Assembly (NCBI GenBank): GCA_001784555.1
Contig: MFRM01000012.1
Coordinates: forward strand, 1-52,944
DNA length: 52,944 bases
From: Candidatus Melainabacteria bacterium RIFCSPHIGHO2_02_FULL_34_12
GTDB taxonomy: Bacteria; Cyanobacteriota; Vampirovibrionia; 2-02-FULL-35-15
Direction: 5' to 3'
This document shows positions 17,611-26,380 of the stretch, piece by piece. Under the pieces are notes generated by a model. The model saw only the letters and a list, made by a program, of their open reading frames with translations. It was not told the DNA's origin and searched no databases. The position numbers and the translations under genes are program-made. Each line of letters opens with the position of its first letter. Within the stretch, counting starts at the first letter, position 1.

Positions 17611-18378
17611 ATGAGAGGTAAAAAAATAGACTATAGAAACTATGTCTGGAGGTTTACAGATAAAGACAATCCTGTTGAATATGTGAAAATGCTTTGTGAT
17701 AGTTGTGATTTTTATGATGTGAAGGGATATGGAACACCTGAAGAAGGAAATATAAGCGCAGTAAAAGGGCATTACCTTACCATGAAAGATCCAAAATTAA
17801 AGAACAAACTTGCAAATGCAATTGTACAGTTAATGAAAGATGAAGATTACAGAGTTATTGCTATTTCAGCTGCATCTGAATTGTATCTAGAAGAGGCACT
17901 GCCAGTATTTAAAGAACTTGTTACTTTACCACTTGAGGAATTAAGGAAAATTAAAACTGTTAATTGTACCAATGCTTTGTTTTGCACTTTAAATTATTCT
18001 CGAAAGTTCTATGATCATTTCTCAAATCTTCGCACCCTACTTTGGCAAAATTCATCTAACAGAAGTGAGTTAGCTAATTTGCTAAGGCTTATTGCTGATG
18101 TAGAACCAAATCTAGATTTTGATTGCTTTAATAATTATATTAAGGTTTTATACAATTCAGCTGAAGGTGAACAGAATAAGATTAATGGTTTAGAGTTTGT
18201 TTTAGCTGGTGTCTTTAACAAACACGGCGACAGTTACTGCATCGATCTCGCAAAACGATTTAAAGAAAAACTACCAAAAGAATATCAACTTCTTTTTTAT
18301 AAGGCACTTGAACAAAATCCTACACCTAGATTTAAACCTTATCTTTCAGACCTAAAAAAGATTTTGGAGATAAGTTGA
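17611..18378 (+). CDS. Candidate immunity protein, HEAT-like helical, 255 aa
   Basis: A 255-residue cytoplasmic protein, mostly predicted alpha-helical. Residues about 58-130 read as paired helices of the HEAT/armadillo style (KDPKLKNKLANAIVQLMKDE, then YRVIAISAASELY, then EALPVFKELVTLPLEELRKI). It begins 6 bp after the stop of the giant PKD protein, with gagggg overlapping that stop, so it is almost certainly translated from the same mRNA. Helical-repeat proteins are common among polymorphic-toxin immunity proteins, and tight coupling to the toxin-like C-terminus fits that role. No named immunity family was recognised, and a chaperone or unrelated function is possible. It is convergent with the restriction-endonuclease gene, with 7 bp between them. 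Confidence 0.72.
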   Translation: MRGKKIDYRNYVWRFTDKDNPVEYVKMLCDSCDFYDVKGYGTPEEGNISAVKGHYLTMKDPKLKNKLANAIVQLMKDEDYRVIAISAASELYLEEALPVFKELVTLPLEELRKIKTVNCTNALFCTLNYSRKFYDHFSNLRTLLWQNSSNRSELANLLRLIADVEPNLDFDCFNNYIKVLYNSAEGEQNKINGLEFVLAGVFNKHGDSYCIDLAKRFKEKLPKEYQLLFYKALEQNPTPRFKPYLSDLKKILEIS

Positions 18379-18385
18379 GAGCTTG

Positions 18386-19285
18386 TTAACTGTATAAAGG
18401 GTAAAATATGATTCCTTCCTTTACTGCTTTCTCAATTTTTAGTTTCAGAGCATCTTGCAATAAATATCGTTCTTCTAATATATACACAAGATCACGTCCA
18501 TCCATAAATAATATTTTTGAACCTTCTTTCGAATAATCATTTACTACTTCTGTTCGAAAACCCATAATCGAGACAAAAAGCCCCCTAGTACTTTGAAACT
18601 TTTTATCTACTTTTGATTTAAATCCACCAATTTCTTGAGAATGAGGCTGCTCCTTTCGCCATCTAGCTTCAACAATATAATCAAAGCCCTGGAAATGAAA
18701 ATATCCATCAATTTGTTCAGTTTCCGTTTTATATGGGGGATGATACTCAATTTCATTTACTGTAAATAGTTCATATAAAAGATTTTCAAGTGAATACCCT
18801 CTACTTTGATGATTATCGTATTTGATTAGATCATTAAATTTATCCAATAGCTCTTTAATTTTCGATTCTCTAGCTGATTTTTTCTTAATTGCATCATTAT
18901 GTTCCTGCAATTTAATATTTTTCTTATCCTTTTCAACTTTCACTATCATATTTTCTTTAAGTGCTAATGTTTTAAGATTACGCAATGCATCTATGCCTGC
19001 ATTCCTATTTGGAACTTCATCTTCTATAAGGTTTCGAAGGTTGCATATTTTTGTTAGTATTTTTTGTTGCATTAACCATCCTTCTTCATCCATAGTCTCC
19101 AATTTAGCGATAACATGTCTGGCAAACTTAAATTTAGGCTCATCATAATATTCGCTAATTACATCTTCTGGAACCCCAGCTTCTCGAAAAATATTACAAA
19201 GAGGTTCCTTGAGCCAGAAAGACTTCCCACAAACAGTAACCAACGCCTCTTTAACTGAGCTTGGTAATCTTTTAATCGTTCTCAA
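18386..19285 (-). CDS. Mrr-like (type IV) restriction endonuclease
   Basis: A 299-residue protein starting at TTG 19283-19285, with aggaga 7-8 bases upstream deciding that start. The N-terminal ~130 residues are helical and charged. The C-terminal half carries a PD-(D/E)xK nuclease core: RGYSLENLLYELF (conserved Glu), then QIDGYFHF (metal-binding Asp), then IVEARWR as an E-x-R/K variant of the catalytic E-x-K, and a later Gly-rich GLFVSIMGF strand. This matches restriction endonucleases of the Mrr/REase-like family that act without a partner methylase, usually on modified foreign DNA. No methyltransferase or specificity gene is adjacent. It lies between the toxin/immunity pair and unknown genes, as in small defence clusters. 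Confidence 0.8.
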   Translation of the reverse strand: MRTIKRLPSSVKEALVTVCGKSFWLKEPLCNIFREAGVPEDVISEYYDEPKFKFARHVIAKLETMDEEGWLMQQKILTKICNLRNLIEDEVPNRNAGIDALRNLKTLALKENMIVKVEKDKKNIKLQEHNDAIKKKSARESKIKELLDKFNDLIKYDNHQSRGYSLENLLYELFTVNEIEYHPPYKTETEQIDGYFHFQGFDYIVEARWRKEQPHSQEIGGFKSKVDKKFQSTRGLFVSIMGFRTEVVNDYSKEGSKILFMDGRDLVYILEERYLLQDALKLKIEKAVKEGIIFYPLYS

Positions 19286-19458
19286 ATAAAGTTCTCCTAA
19301 GTAATAATTTAAAATTTAACAGAATAATAGTCATTAAACAAGAGCAATAATCATCCCCTCCTGGCAAGTATAAATGATTCTATAACAGCTAAATATTTTT
19401 TTTATTTAAAACTAAACTCTATTTAATGATTTCTCCTGGTTAATTGATATCTATCAAC

Positions 19459-19722
19459 TCACCATTGCTGACTTTGATCAATTTCTTGTGCACTAGTTAC
19501 TAAATATCGTGCATATGCAGCTCTACCAGAATCAGTATTAAGATCTCTTTTTTGGATTGTTTTCTGTGGTATCCCACTAAGATTACCTTCACTTACTTGC
19601 CTAGCTCTCGCTATCAATCTCTCCGCATTAGGCGTAGTTGGTTTATATTCTATTATTGTGTTTCCCATTTTCTTAACCAGATCACCTACTTTTACCGTAT
19701 TTACTTTAGACGGATATATCAT
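19459..19722 (-). CDS. Hypothetical 87-aa protein
   Basis: A small soluble protein starting at ATG 19720-19722; an upstream in-frame TTG at 19731 is possible but has no better ribosome site. It is basic, with a helical middle (NAERLIARARQVSEGNL) and a C-terminal helix ending near SAQEIDQSQQW. I recognise no family. It is divergent from the 333-aa membrane protein gene, the two starts being separated by about 120 bp that would hold both promoters. The protein-like composition supports a real gene, but only moderately. Confidence 0.5.
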   Translation of the reverse strand: MIYPSKVNTVKVGDLVKKMGNTIIEYKPTTPNAERLIARARQVSEGNLSGIPQKTIQKRDLNTDSGRAAYARYLVTSAQEIDQSQQW

Positions 19723-19841
19723 CAAAGACAATAGAAATACTTGCTTTTGTGAATTTTCTTTTACATTGAAGCATTTTTTCTTAACTTTTTCACCGATAAA
19801 ACCTTAGTTTGTAGAAATTAGCTTTTGGGAATGGCTAATTT

Positions 19842-20843
19842 ATGAATAGAGTTAGCCCTGTAAGTTTTGTTTGGGGCGGGAATAAAAACTGGGCAAATGC
19901 AAATAAAACTACTGGAGCATTTAGTATAGCCTCTGGATTAATAGGTACTACCTGTGGATGTATAAAAGCCTGTACAGATGAAACATCATTTTTAAATAAA
20001 TTCTTTGGATTTATACAGTCTATTGCATATGGATTTAGAAATTATTTTCAGTATAGTCTTTATTCCAGAAAAGAAGATGATGACCTAGGAGAAGATATTC
20101 ATAAAAGACCATTTGCAGCAAAATTTGGCGAAGTTGCGTGCTTCATAGAAAAGAATGTAAATCCATTTGCTTTACCAATAATTAATTTATTAGGGAAAAG
20201 AGCAAGTGAAAGTTATAATTCAATCTCACATTTAGCTAATGCACTTTGGTGGAGAGGAAGATTGTTTTTAAATAGATCAAACTGGGAATTCCCAAATAAA
20301 AACCTTATCTATTTTTTAAAAGATCTCTTTGACAGTGATATTGAAGAAAAAGATTTGGCTGCTAAAGAAATTGAAAAGATAATCGCACCAATCTGTGGAA
20401 TAACAGGTTTCTTTACAACATCTGTTTTTAATATAATAAAGGCTTCATTCAAACTGGTTAATAGAGAGAACAAAATAATTAATTTTCTCGCCAGTGTTGG
20501 AACAATGACCCAACATATCGATTATTTATTTAGATTCAGCTTGACGGCACTCATTAATTATCAAGGGGGGAAATCTCAAAGCAATAACAAATTACTAGCA
20601 TCTTTAGGCTTCACCGCCAACACCTTAAACATAGCCCTTCCACTCGTAGAATTTTTCCCATCCGACAATACTTTCCTTGGAAAATTCCATAGGCTCTATC
20701 AAGAGCTTGCCACTGGTTTTACGGCAGCCTTCTTCTCCACCCGAAGACACTTTATGGGGAAAGAATGGCTGGAGAAGAATGTAGAGAGTGTTGAAGAAGT
20801 TGTGGGAAAAATTGTTAAAGCACCAGAAGCAGTTCTTGTTTAA
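19842..20843 (+). CDS. Hypothetical 333-aa protein with hydrophobic segments
   Basis: A 333-residue protein with no recognised family. It has no classical signal peptide. It begins MNRVSPVSFVWGG, and several stretches are hydrophobic enough for membrane association: FSIASGLIGTTCGCI (about 30-45), IIAPICGITGFFTTSVFNIIKA (about 185-207), and a Leu/Ala/Phe-rich region near 255-300. Overall composition (Asn, Phe, Lys) matches chromosomal neighbours. It converges with the CPXCG gene, leaving 14 bp between them. A membrane-embedded or membrane-remodelling protein is possible, but no motif supports a specific role. Confidence 0.65.
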   Translation: MNRVSPVSFVWGGNKNWANANKTTGAFSIASGLIGTTCGCIKACTDETSFLNKFFGFIQSIAYGFRNYFQYSLYSRKEDDDLGEDIHKRPFAAKFGEVACFIEKNVNPFALPIINLLGKRASESYNSISHLANALWWRGRLFLNRSNWEFPNKNLIYFLKDLFDSDIEEKDLAAKEIEKIIAPICGITGFFTTSVFNIIKASFKLVNRENKIINFLASVGTMTQHIDYLFRFSLTALINYQGGKSQSNNKLLASLGFTANTLNIALPLVEFFPSDNTFLGKFHRLYQELATGFTAAFFSTRRHFMGKEWLEKNVESVEEVVGKIVKAPEAVLV

Positions 20844-20857
20844 AACTAGAAATAAAA

Positions 20858-21052
20858 TCAAGATTCCTTCTCAGTCATTATATTTATATTTCCATCATCA
20901 TTAATTTCTACCTGAAGAGTAATTGGTCTGCAGCATACCTCACAATCATACGTAAGAAATTGATTTTGCCCACCGGTACGATCAATTCTAACCGCAATAC
21001 TTTCAAGACAAAAAGGACAATTTATAAAACAATCTTCTTCAGCACTTAACAT
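20858..21052 (-). CDS. CPXCG-motif cysteine-rich zinc-ribbon protein
   Basis: A 64-residue protein of the Cys_rich_CPXCG family. Conserved features are INCPFCLESI at residues 10-19 and YDCEVCCRPITLQV around 35-48, giving a CxxC...CxxCC arrangement expected to bind zinc. Length is typical of the family, whose molecular role is unknown. The start lies 8 bp after the stop of the Ldh_2 dehydrogenase gene, so the two are probably one transcript. Confidence 0.85.
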   Translation of the reverse strand: MLSAEEDCFINCPFCLESIAVRIDRTGGQNQFLTYDCEVCCRPITLQVEINDDGNINIMTEKES

Positions 21053-21060
21053 AATTTATA

Positions 21061-22434
21061 TTATGCTTTACCACAAAGCTGTCCATGCAAATCTGAAACT
21101 TCTTTCCAGGTTTTTGCAGCTACACGTAATCCCTCTTCTTTTGCTCTTCTTAGTTGTTCTAAACCATGAGCACCTGGTCTTCGTATAGATTTACCAGGTA
21201 CAGTTGGAGAACTTTCAATAAGCTCAACTCTTTCTCTTACTCCTCTAAAAACATCTTCGTCTCCTTTACAAAGGAAAAGTACAAGGTTATTATTTTTTAG
21301 TAAAGTTTCTTCTCCTGGTTGTCTTTCACTAATTGCATCAACAGCAAGCTCAATTCCCTGAGCTATTCCTGCTCCTTTATATCTGTCATGATCTGCGCCC
21401 ATTGGTAGTAATAAGGCTGCCTTGCCATCTGTTCTATATAATTCAGCTGGGTCAGTAGTAGAAAAACCTTCAACTGTTTCTAAAATTCCTACTTGAAGTT
21501 TAAAACCATTTTGCCTAGAAACATTTACATGTCCTTCAGGTCTTGTAGTACTTGCAGTGTCGAATACCCATACTTCTCCATTACCAATCGGTACTTCAAA
21601 TGCCAAAGGATTAGTGCCATAACATGCTCTGGCAGTATTTATCGGTCCTGTACGTTTGCCGCCTACATTAAGCATTGCAAAACAAGAGCAATCGTTTTCG
21701 CCTGCTTGTCTCTCAAAATATTCCAGTCTTCCTGCATGATAAGCCTTGCGGACTGTAACTGCCATTACTGAACCAGGAGGTAAATTACGCATACGATCAA
21801 GACCATTTTGAAGAGCTATCTGAGCAGCCACCTGTCCAAATGTTCCATCTCCTTTAAAACACATTTTTCCATAAACATCTTTAACACATACTACTTTCCC
21901 TCGCGTATTAATTTTTCCATCTAAAACTGCCTGAGCATAATCAGGTATACGACTAATTCCATGCGTATCATGATCCTGTCCTTCTGAATTTAATACACAG
22001 TCAGTCACAAACTGAACTTCATCATCAAAGCTGTCAATTACATTTACAGGTAGATGCTTATTTCCAGTTCTTTGTAAAATTGCTGCATAGAGAATTTCTT
22101 CAACTATCCGTCTAGCATCATCATATGGAATGATTTCTCTAGGCATGTTCTCACGTACTTCGTCTGTTAATCGCTGTCTTAATTCAAGCAAAGGTAAACG
22201 AAACATATTATGCAAAACTAGTTGTTCTGCATCAGAACCTGAACCAGCAATTCTTCCTTCAACTCTTCCTAGTGCTTGTTCAGCTAGGTCAAGTTTGGCA
22301 GTGAGTTCTAATCCATCACCATCAGTAAAACAAGGTATATCAAGACCATCTGGCATTGTCCAACCACTTTTCAGAAGCTGAAATGCAGCATGTGTATAAG
22401 GTAATGGTTTAAAAGTTTGAAGAGTATTTGACAT
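21061..22434 (-). CDS. Ldh_2-family malate/lactate-type NAD(P)-dependent dehydrogenase
   Basis: A 457-residue oxidoreductase of the LDH2/MDH2 (YlbC/ComC) family, which oxidises 2-hydroxyacids such as malate, L-lactate, sulfolactate or ureidoglycolate with NAD(P). Diagnostic motifs are HDTHGISRIPDYAQ (equivalent of the active-site SHG block), ACYGTNPLAFEVP for cofactor binding, ASTTRPEGHV, and the C-terminal VPGKSIRRPGAHG. The family is usually about 330-360 residues. Here there is an extra N-terminal region of about 90 residues (EQALGRVEGRIAG, helical) with no recognised domain. Start at ATG 22432-22434. The substrate cannot be told from the sequence. It is followed closely by the CPXCG gene. 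Confidence 0.88.
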   Translation of the reverse strand: MSNTLQTFKPLPYTHAAFQLLKSGWTMPDGLDIPCFTDGDGLELTAKLDLAEQALGRVEGRIAGSGSDAEQLVLHNMFRLPLLELRQRLTDEVRENMPREIIPYDDARRIVEEILYAAILQRTGNKHLPVNVIDSFDDEVQFVTDCVLNSEGQDHDTHGISRIPDYAQAVLDGKINTRGKVVCVKDVYGKMCFKGDGTFGQVAAQIALQNGLDRMRNLPPGSVMAVTVRKAYHAGRLEYFERQAGENDCSCFAMLNVGGKRTGPINTARACYGTNPLAFEVPIGNGEVWVFDTASTTRPEGHVNVSRQNGFKLQVGILETVEGFSTTDPAELYRTDGKAALLLPMGADHDRYKGAGIAQGIELAVDAISERQPGEETLLKNNNLVLFLCKGDEDVFRGVRERVELIESSPTVPGKSIRRPGAHGLEQLRRAKEEGLRVAAKTWKEVSDLHGQLCGKA

Positions 22435-22563
22435 AAAATATAGTTCTTAAAGTTTTTTCATTATATACTTTGGCATAAATAAAAAGCAATTATTTTAGCT
22501 AGTTTAAATGTCATTGCTAATTTGTTTTTTATCTAAAAGCACATATTTGCTATCATAAATCTC

Positions 22564-22962
22564 ATGAAGGGCAAAATCTCAAAACCCGAATCACAGTGGA
22601 AAAAAGAATTAACCAGTGAGCAGTATCATGTCACCCGTGAAAAGGGGACTGAAAAACCGTTTACAGGTGAATATCATGACTGCAAAGAAAATGGAATGTA
22701 TAAATGTATCTGCTGCGGGAACGATCTTTTTTCTTCTGAAACAAAATTTAACTCCGGCACAGGATGGCCTAGTTTTTACTTGCCGGTAAAAAAAGAAAAT
22801 GTAGAATGTCATTCCGATAATGCACTTGGAATGCAGAGAACAGAAGTGGTCTGCTCAAAATGCAATGCACACCTGGGTCATGTTTTTAATGACGGACCAA
22901 AACCTACTGGACTTAGATACTGCATAAATTCTGCTTCTTTAAAATTAGACAAAGAAAATTGA
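22564..22962 (+). CDS. msrB: Peptide-methionine (R)-S-oxide reductase
   Basis: A 132-residue MsrB, which reduces the R-epimer of protein methionine sulfoxide. It shows the zinc-binding CxxC pairs (Cys48/Cys51 in [10 protein letters not shown] and Cys97/Cys100 in [13 protein letters not shown]), the GTGWPSF substrate loop at 65-71, and RYCINSASL with catalytic Cys120. It is the cysteine form, with no selenocysteine. It has no signal peptide, so it acts in the cytoplasm. The gene stands alone, divergent from Ldh_2 and convergent with the DUF1501 gene with a 5-bp gap. Confidence 0.96.
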   Translation: MKGKISKPESQWKKELTSEQYHVTREKGTEKPFTGEYHDCKENGMYKCICCGNDLFSSETKFNSGTGWPSFYLPVKKENVECHSDNALGMQRTEVVCSKCNAHLGHVFNDGPKPTGLRYCINSASLKLDKEN

Positions 22963-22967
22963 TTTAT

Positions 22968-24470
22968 TTAACCTGCTTGAAGCTTTGATCTTGCCATAAA
23001 AACGTTTTTATTTCTATGCAAATCTTTAAAACCGTCCTGAGTAGGAAATCTTTCAGGTGATTCAGGAATAATTCCAGCTCTAAGTTTCACCCTCATATAT
23101 CCTGCTGCATTAATTGCAGATTCAAGTACAGTCTCCGGACCATATTTTTCCCTGCTTATAACCTCTGCACCTTTACTATCTGTTTCTCCGATTACTGCAG
23201 GTTCCACTCCAGCACCCATCATAAGCATGCTATATGCATTTGGCCAGTGATCCCTCCCTAAACCACTAATTCTTGGCGTTCTGCCAAATTCCCCGGCAAA
23301 AACTATTACAGCTCTGTCACCTATTTCATCTTTTAAATATTTTAAAACCCTATCTAAAGTAGGTCCCAGTCCAGGAATAAATATTTTTTCCCTTGGAGGT
23401 TGCTCAACAGGATTATCTGGATCAAATAAAAAGCTTACTTTATTAATTTCAACTTCCTGTCCATCTTTTAAATCTCTTTGGATGTTAAAGTGACTATCAA
23501 AAAATCCCATATTTAAAATTACCAGGTTTGCGCCGGATTTAACAAGATTTGCTGCAACTATTGCTGAGTTTTCAGCAGGTGAATTCCCAAGACGAGATCT
23601 GATTTCAGGAGGAACATTTGTTAAATCAAATGCCCTACCAAAATTCTTCCCAAGTACATTCTGGGCAGAAGCATATACTTCATCCATTCTCTCTCCAGCT
23701 TGTCCATAAATTTTGTTTCCTCTATCATGATCAAACTTTCCTCTAAGATCTAGCACCTGGCTTATTCGCTCTAGACCTGCACTATTTCCAAATGGTGAAG
23801 GATAAATCCCCTGATCAAAATCACACTGAACTAGAGTAGAGGAAGAATCTTTTGCCTGTAGCCCTCCATACACCTCTCTCCCAGCATTTGAATCCAAAAC
23901 AACTAACCCTAATCCTCTTCTCATTAATTCTTTTGAAAGTTTTACCTGAGCCGAGTCGTGTTGTGGAGTGTTAAATAAACTATCTCCTCTGTCATTTAAT
24001 AATGAAGTACTTCCGGTAGTTGATAGAGCTACAGCTCTTCCATGCTCAGACTGATTTCCTGAAAGACATCTAACTATTCTTAGCTCATCTGCCACACTTG
24101 CCATTTCAGGCAGAAGTTCTGAAAACATTAGTCCTGGTTTACTTGTAGGAATTGATTTAAACGGTCCCCTGTATTCTACAGGTGCATCAGGTTTTGGATC
24201 AAAAAGATCCAGATGACTTGGTCCGCCTTGTCCCCAGACAATAACAAGTGGCCTCTGAACTGCACCAGGAATTGGGACCAGTACCCAAGGATCATCATTT
24301 CGATTATTTATTCCTGGATTAGTTTCTGCTCCCAGAAGCATTTCCCCAGGAACTAAAGAAGCTATAGATGCAAGAGCACCAGCACGCAGAAAATTACCCA
24401 GAAAATGTCTTCTGGTTTGAAGTCTATTAAAATTTTGCAAGGCAACAGAACTAGTTCTATGTAATCCCAT
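22968..24470 (-). CDS. DUF1501 (sulfatase-fold) protein with Tat-type signal
   Basis: A 500-residue DUF1501 protein. The N-terminus has a twin-arginine signal (QTRRHFLGNFLRAGALASIASLVPG, residues about 18-42), implying folded export. Family blocks follow: IVWGQGGPSHLDLFDPKPDAP, then EYRGPFKSIPT, LPEMASVADELRIVRCLSG with a downstream EHG, and near the C-terminus VIVFAGEFGRTPRISG followed by GRDHWPNAYS. DUF1501 proteins have an alkaline-phosphatase/sulfatase-like fold with metal-binding Asp/His residues and are frequent in Planctomycetes and related environmental bacteria. Their substrate is unknown. They are usually paired with a DUF1800 gene, and none is present here. Confidence 0.92.
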   Translation of the reverse strand: MGLHRTSSVALQNFNRLQTRRHFLGNFLRAGALASIASLVPGEMLLGAETNPGINNRNDDPWVLVPIPGAVQRPLVIVWGQGGPSHLDLFDPKPDAPVEYRGPFKSIPTSKPGLMFSELLPEMASVADELRIVRCLSGNQSEHGRAVALSTTGSTSLLNDRGDSLFNTPQHDSAQVKLSKELMRRGLGLVVLDSNAGREVYGGLQAKDSSSTLVQCDFDQGIYPSPFGNSAGLERISQVLDLRGKFDHDRGNKIYGQAGERMDEVYASAQNVLGKNFGRAFDLTNVPPEIRSRLGNSPAENSAIVAANLVKSGANLVILNMGFFDSHFNIQRDLKDGQEVEINKVSFLFDPDNPVEQPPREKIFIPGLGPTLDRVLKYLKDEIGDRAVIVFAGEFGRTPRISGLGRDHWPNAYSMLMMGAGVEPAVIGETDSKGAEVISREKYGPETVLESAINAAGYMRVKLRAGIIPESPERFPTQDGFKDLHRNKNVFMARSKLQAG

Positions 24471-24663
24471 TTAAATTTTCCAGTGTTTTGAATTAAGAAT
24501 AATAATAACCAATGATTGAAAATTTAGCAAGAAGAAGAATATCAACCGGTCAGGAAAACATTTTCATCTCAAAAATCGCAACAATATTTTTCAGTCATAA
24601 TTCCAAAATTAAATTGAATGATGACTTTTACTTTGTAAAATACTTTTAACTAGATAATAAAAA

Positions 24664-24691
24664 TTGTAACACCAATTAGTACATTTATGCT
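24664..24691 (+). promoter_or_regulatory. Predicted sigma70-type promoter of the 130-aa gene
   Basis: TTGTAA (24664-24669), a 16-bp spacer, then TATGCT (24686-24691), about 45 bp upstream of the ATG at 24737. The rest of the 266-bp intergenic region 24471-24736 is AT-rich with no gene. Confidence 0.4.
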
Positions 24692-24736
24692 AGACTGATT
24701 TTTAAGAAATAAATCAGGAAAAGAATTGGAGGCTTT

Positions 24737-25129
24737 ATGGCAGCAATAATGACCTTGACTGGGAGTATATATGTTTCCGGAGTTAGGAGCTTTTTCCATG
24801 TTATTAGAGACCTTCTAAATGACCTGCGTGATAGTGGACTTCCAATGGATGAGGATGTTAAAGAGCTAAGTATTGATCATGAATATGAGGAGGAAGGATT
24901 CATAGTAATTGAACTTAAAGAGCCGGATAAAATTAAAAAAATTAAATCCGCAGTCATTACTGTAGTAAGAGAACAAAAATGTAACTATCCAATTATCCAG
25001 AAAGTTGAAATTAACCATGGATCAACCGGACATAAGACTCTTTCAATCATGCTTTCAATAAGCCATCCTGACTTCAAGGAAACTTTAAGAAAAGAAATTG
25101 AAGAACTTATTGGTTGCTTAGTTGCTTAA
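24737..25129 (+). CDS. Hypothetical 130-aa alpha/beta protein
   Basis: A small soluble protein beginning at ATG 24737, 5 bases after a perfect ggagg Shine-Dalgarno (24727-24731), so it is probably well translated. The sequence alternates helices (SFFHVIRDLLNDLRD, FKETLRKEIEELIGCL) with strands (GFIVIELKE, KTLSIMLSIS) in a compact fold. I recognise no family and no catalytic motif. It stands alone with its own promoter, convergent with the next gene. Confidence 0.75.
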   Translation: MAAIMTLTGSIYVSGVRSFFHVIRDLLNDLRDSGLPMDEDVKELSIDHEYEEEGFIVIELKEPDKIKKIKSAVITVVREQKCNYPIIQKVEINHGSTGHKTLSIMLSISHPDFKETLRKEIEELIGCLVA

Positions 25130-25143
25130 GCATTACTGAAAAA

Positions 25144-26274
25144 TTATCCTTTAATTTTCCAGTTTCCAATTTCTTCAGTAAGTTCATTATTTTTTAATAC
25201 CAGCCAGTGTGCAGCTTTTGGATAGTCTACAAAAAACTCAAGCATTGATATTCTGGTTTCATTTGGAGGGAATTCTTCAAAAAAATCATTCTTTAGATCT
25301 ATAAAAGAAGCATTATACTCACGACCCTGAGAATCACGAAGGTAAAAATTACTCAGCCTTAAGCATTGACTGGTTTTATTTGTAACCTTAATTCCAAGCT
25401 TAATTTTATTTTCTCCTATGAAATCTGTTTTTTCTTTCACCGAGATAATTTCTACATCTACATTTTTATTTTTAATATTTATCGTATCTGAAATATTTTC
25501 AGCCACCAATGTCTTAGCTATGCAATTGATTTGTTTTAATTGATCAATGCTTGCATCACTTACTGGTTCTATAAGAAGCTCCTGTCCTGGTGCGATTTTT
25601 GCATTTTCACCTTTTGCTACTGCTCCTGCTAATGTTCCGATAAAACCTCCGGCAGCTGCTCCTGCCGCCAATGAATAACCATGAGTTGCAACCACCAGTC
25701 CCAGCCCTCCAAGCCCATAAGAAAACAAAGTTCCTGCTAGTGAACCACCTACTAAGCCAAGAGCACTTTTACCGACATGCTGTAGGGGGTTATACACAGA
25801 TTGATTTTGTCTAGAGGTAATTTTATTTTTTAAATAGATTATTTCACCATCAGGACAAATGGCTTTATTAAAGGTTACCTTATAAAATCCTCTTTTATTA
25901 AACTTTTTGGGGGACTGAATCTCACTGATATAACCAGATAATTTTGTCTGCTCAGGAATAAAAATATTTCCATCTTTGTTTTCATCGACCAGTGGAAGTA
26001 AATAGTCTGAGATATTTTCTACAGTAATCTTTAAGTCAAGTTTTGGAGAAAATGTATCATCCTCTAAATTTCTTTCAGAATTGTAAAAAAACCCTTCATC
26101 TATATCAAAGATTTTAAGCATTAAAGGATTGTAAATCTTATTTGTGATATAACCCTGAACTCTTGGAAGTGGAAAATCATGATTTTTATTTTCAATTTCA
26201 ATGTCATTTGCAAAAGAGCATAACTCTGAAGAGATAAATAAGATTAAAACAATCAGTGATTTTATGATTTTCAT
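25144..26274 (-). CDS. Exported protein with glycine-zipper segment, possibly envelope-spanning
   Basis: A 376-residue protein starting at ATG 26272-26274, where a signal peptide begins (MKIIKSLIVLILFISSELCSFAND). The frame extends 18 codons further upstream, but the extra residues lack a ribosome site. The central region (about 185-245) is a Gly/Ala-rich hydrophobic stretch (GGSLAGTLFSYGLGGLG, then AAGAAAGGFIGTLAGAVAKG) of glycine-zipper type, followed by APGQELLIEP and a C-terminal domain (from about 280) reminiscent of FxLYD/DUF4352-type beta domains. Its general plan (beta domain, IPEQTKLSGYISE-like strand, Gly-rich helix, LIEPVSD) echoes the secreted protein at 42786-43640 and, loosely, VirB10/TrbI C-terminal domains. 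It is divergent from the Tad operon and may support envelope passage. Confidence 0.65.
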   Translation of the reverse strand: MKIIKSLIVLILFISSELCSFANDIEIENKNHDFPLPRVQGYITNKIYNPLMLKIFDIDEGFFYNSERNLEDDTFSPKLDLKITVENISDYLLPLVDENKDGNIFIPEQTKLSGYISEIQSPKKFNKRGFYKVTFNKAICPDGEIIYLKNKITSRQNQSVYNPLQHVGKSALGLVGGSLAGTLFSYGLGGLGLVVATHGYSLAAGAAAGGFIGTLAGAVAKGENAKIAPGQELLIEPVSDASIDQLKQINCIAKTLVAENISDTINIKNKNVDVEIISVKEKTDFIGENKIKLGIKVTNKTSQCLRLSNFYLRDSQGREYNASFIDLKNDFFEEFPPNETRISMLEFFVDYPKAAHWLVLKNNELTEEIGNWKIKG

Positions 26275-26352
26275 ATCTTTTAGGACGTAGGGGAATCCCT
26301 TGGTTCCCTTTATAAAAACAAGCTCCAAAAGGGCTACCCCTTTTATCTGTGA

Positions 26353-26368
26353 AAATCAGATCTGATTT
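26353..26368. promoter_or_regulatory. 16-bp perfect palindrome upstream of tadZ
   Basis: aaatcagatctgattt is a perfect 16-bp dyad lying in the 204-bp divergent region between the exported-protein gene (start 26274) and tadZ (start 26479). It is a plausible operator for a dimeric regulator acting on either gene. No specific regulator can be named. Confidence 0.45.
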
Positions 26369-26380
26369 ATATAAATATGC

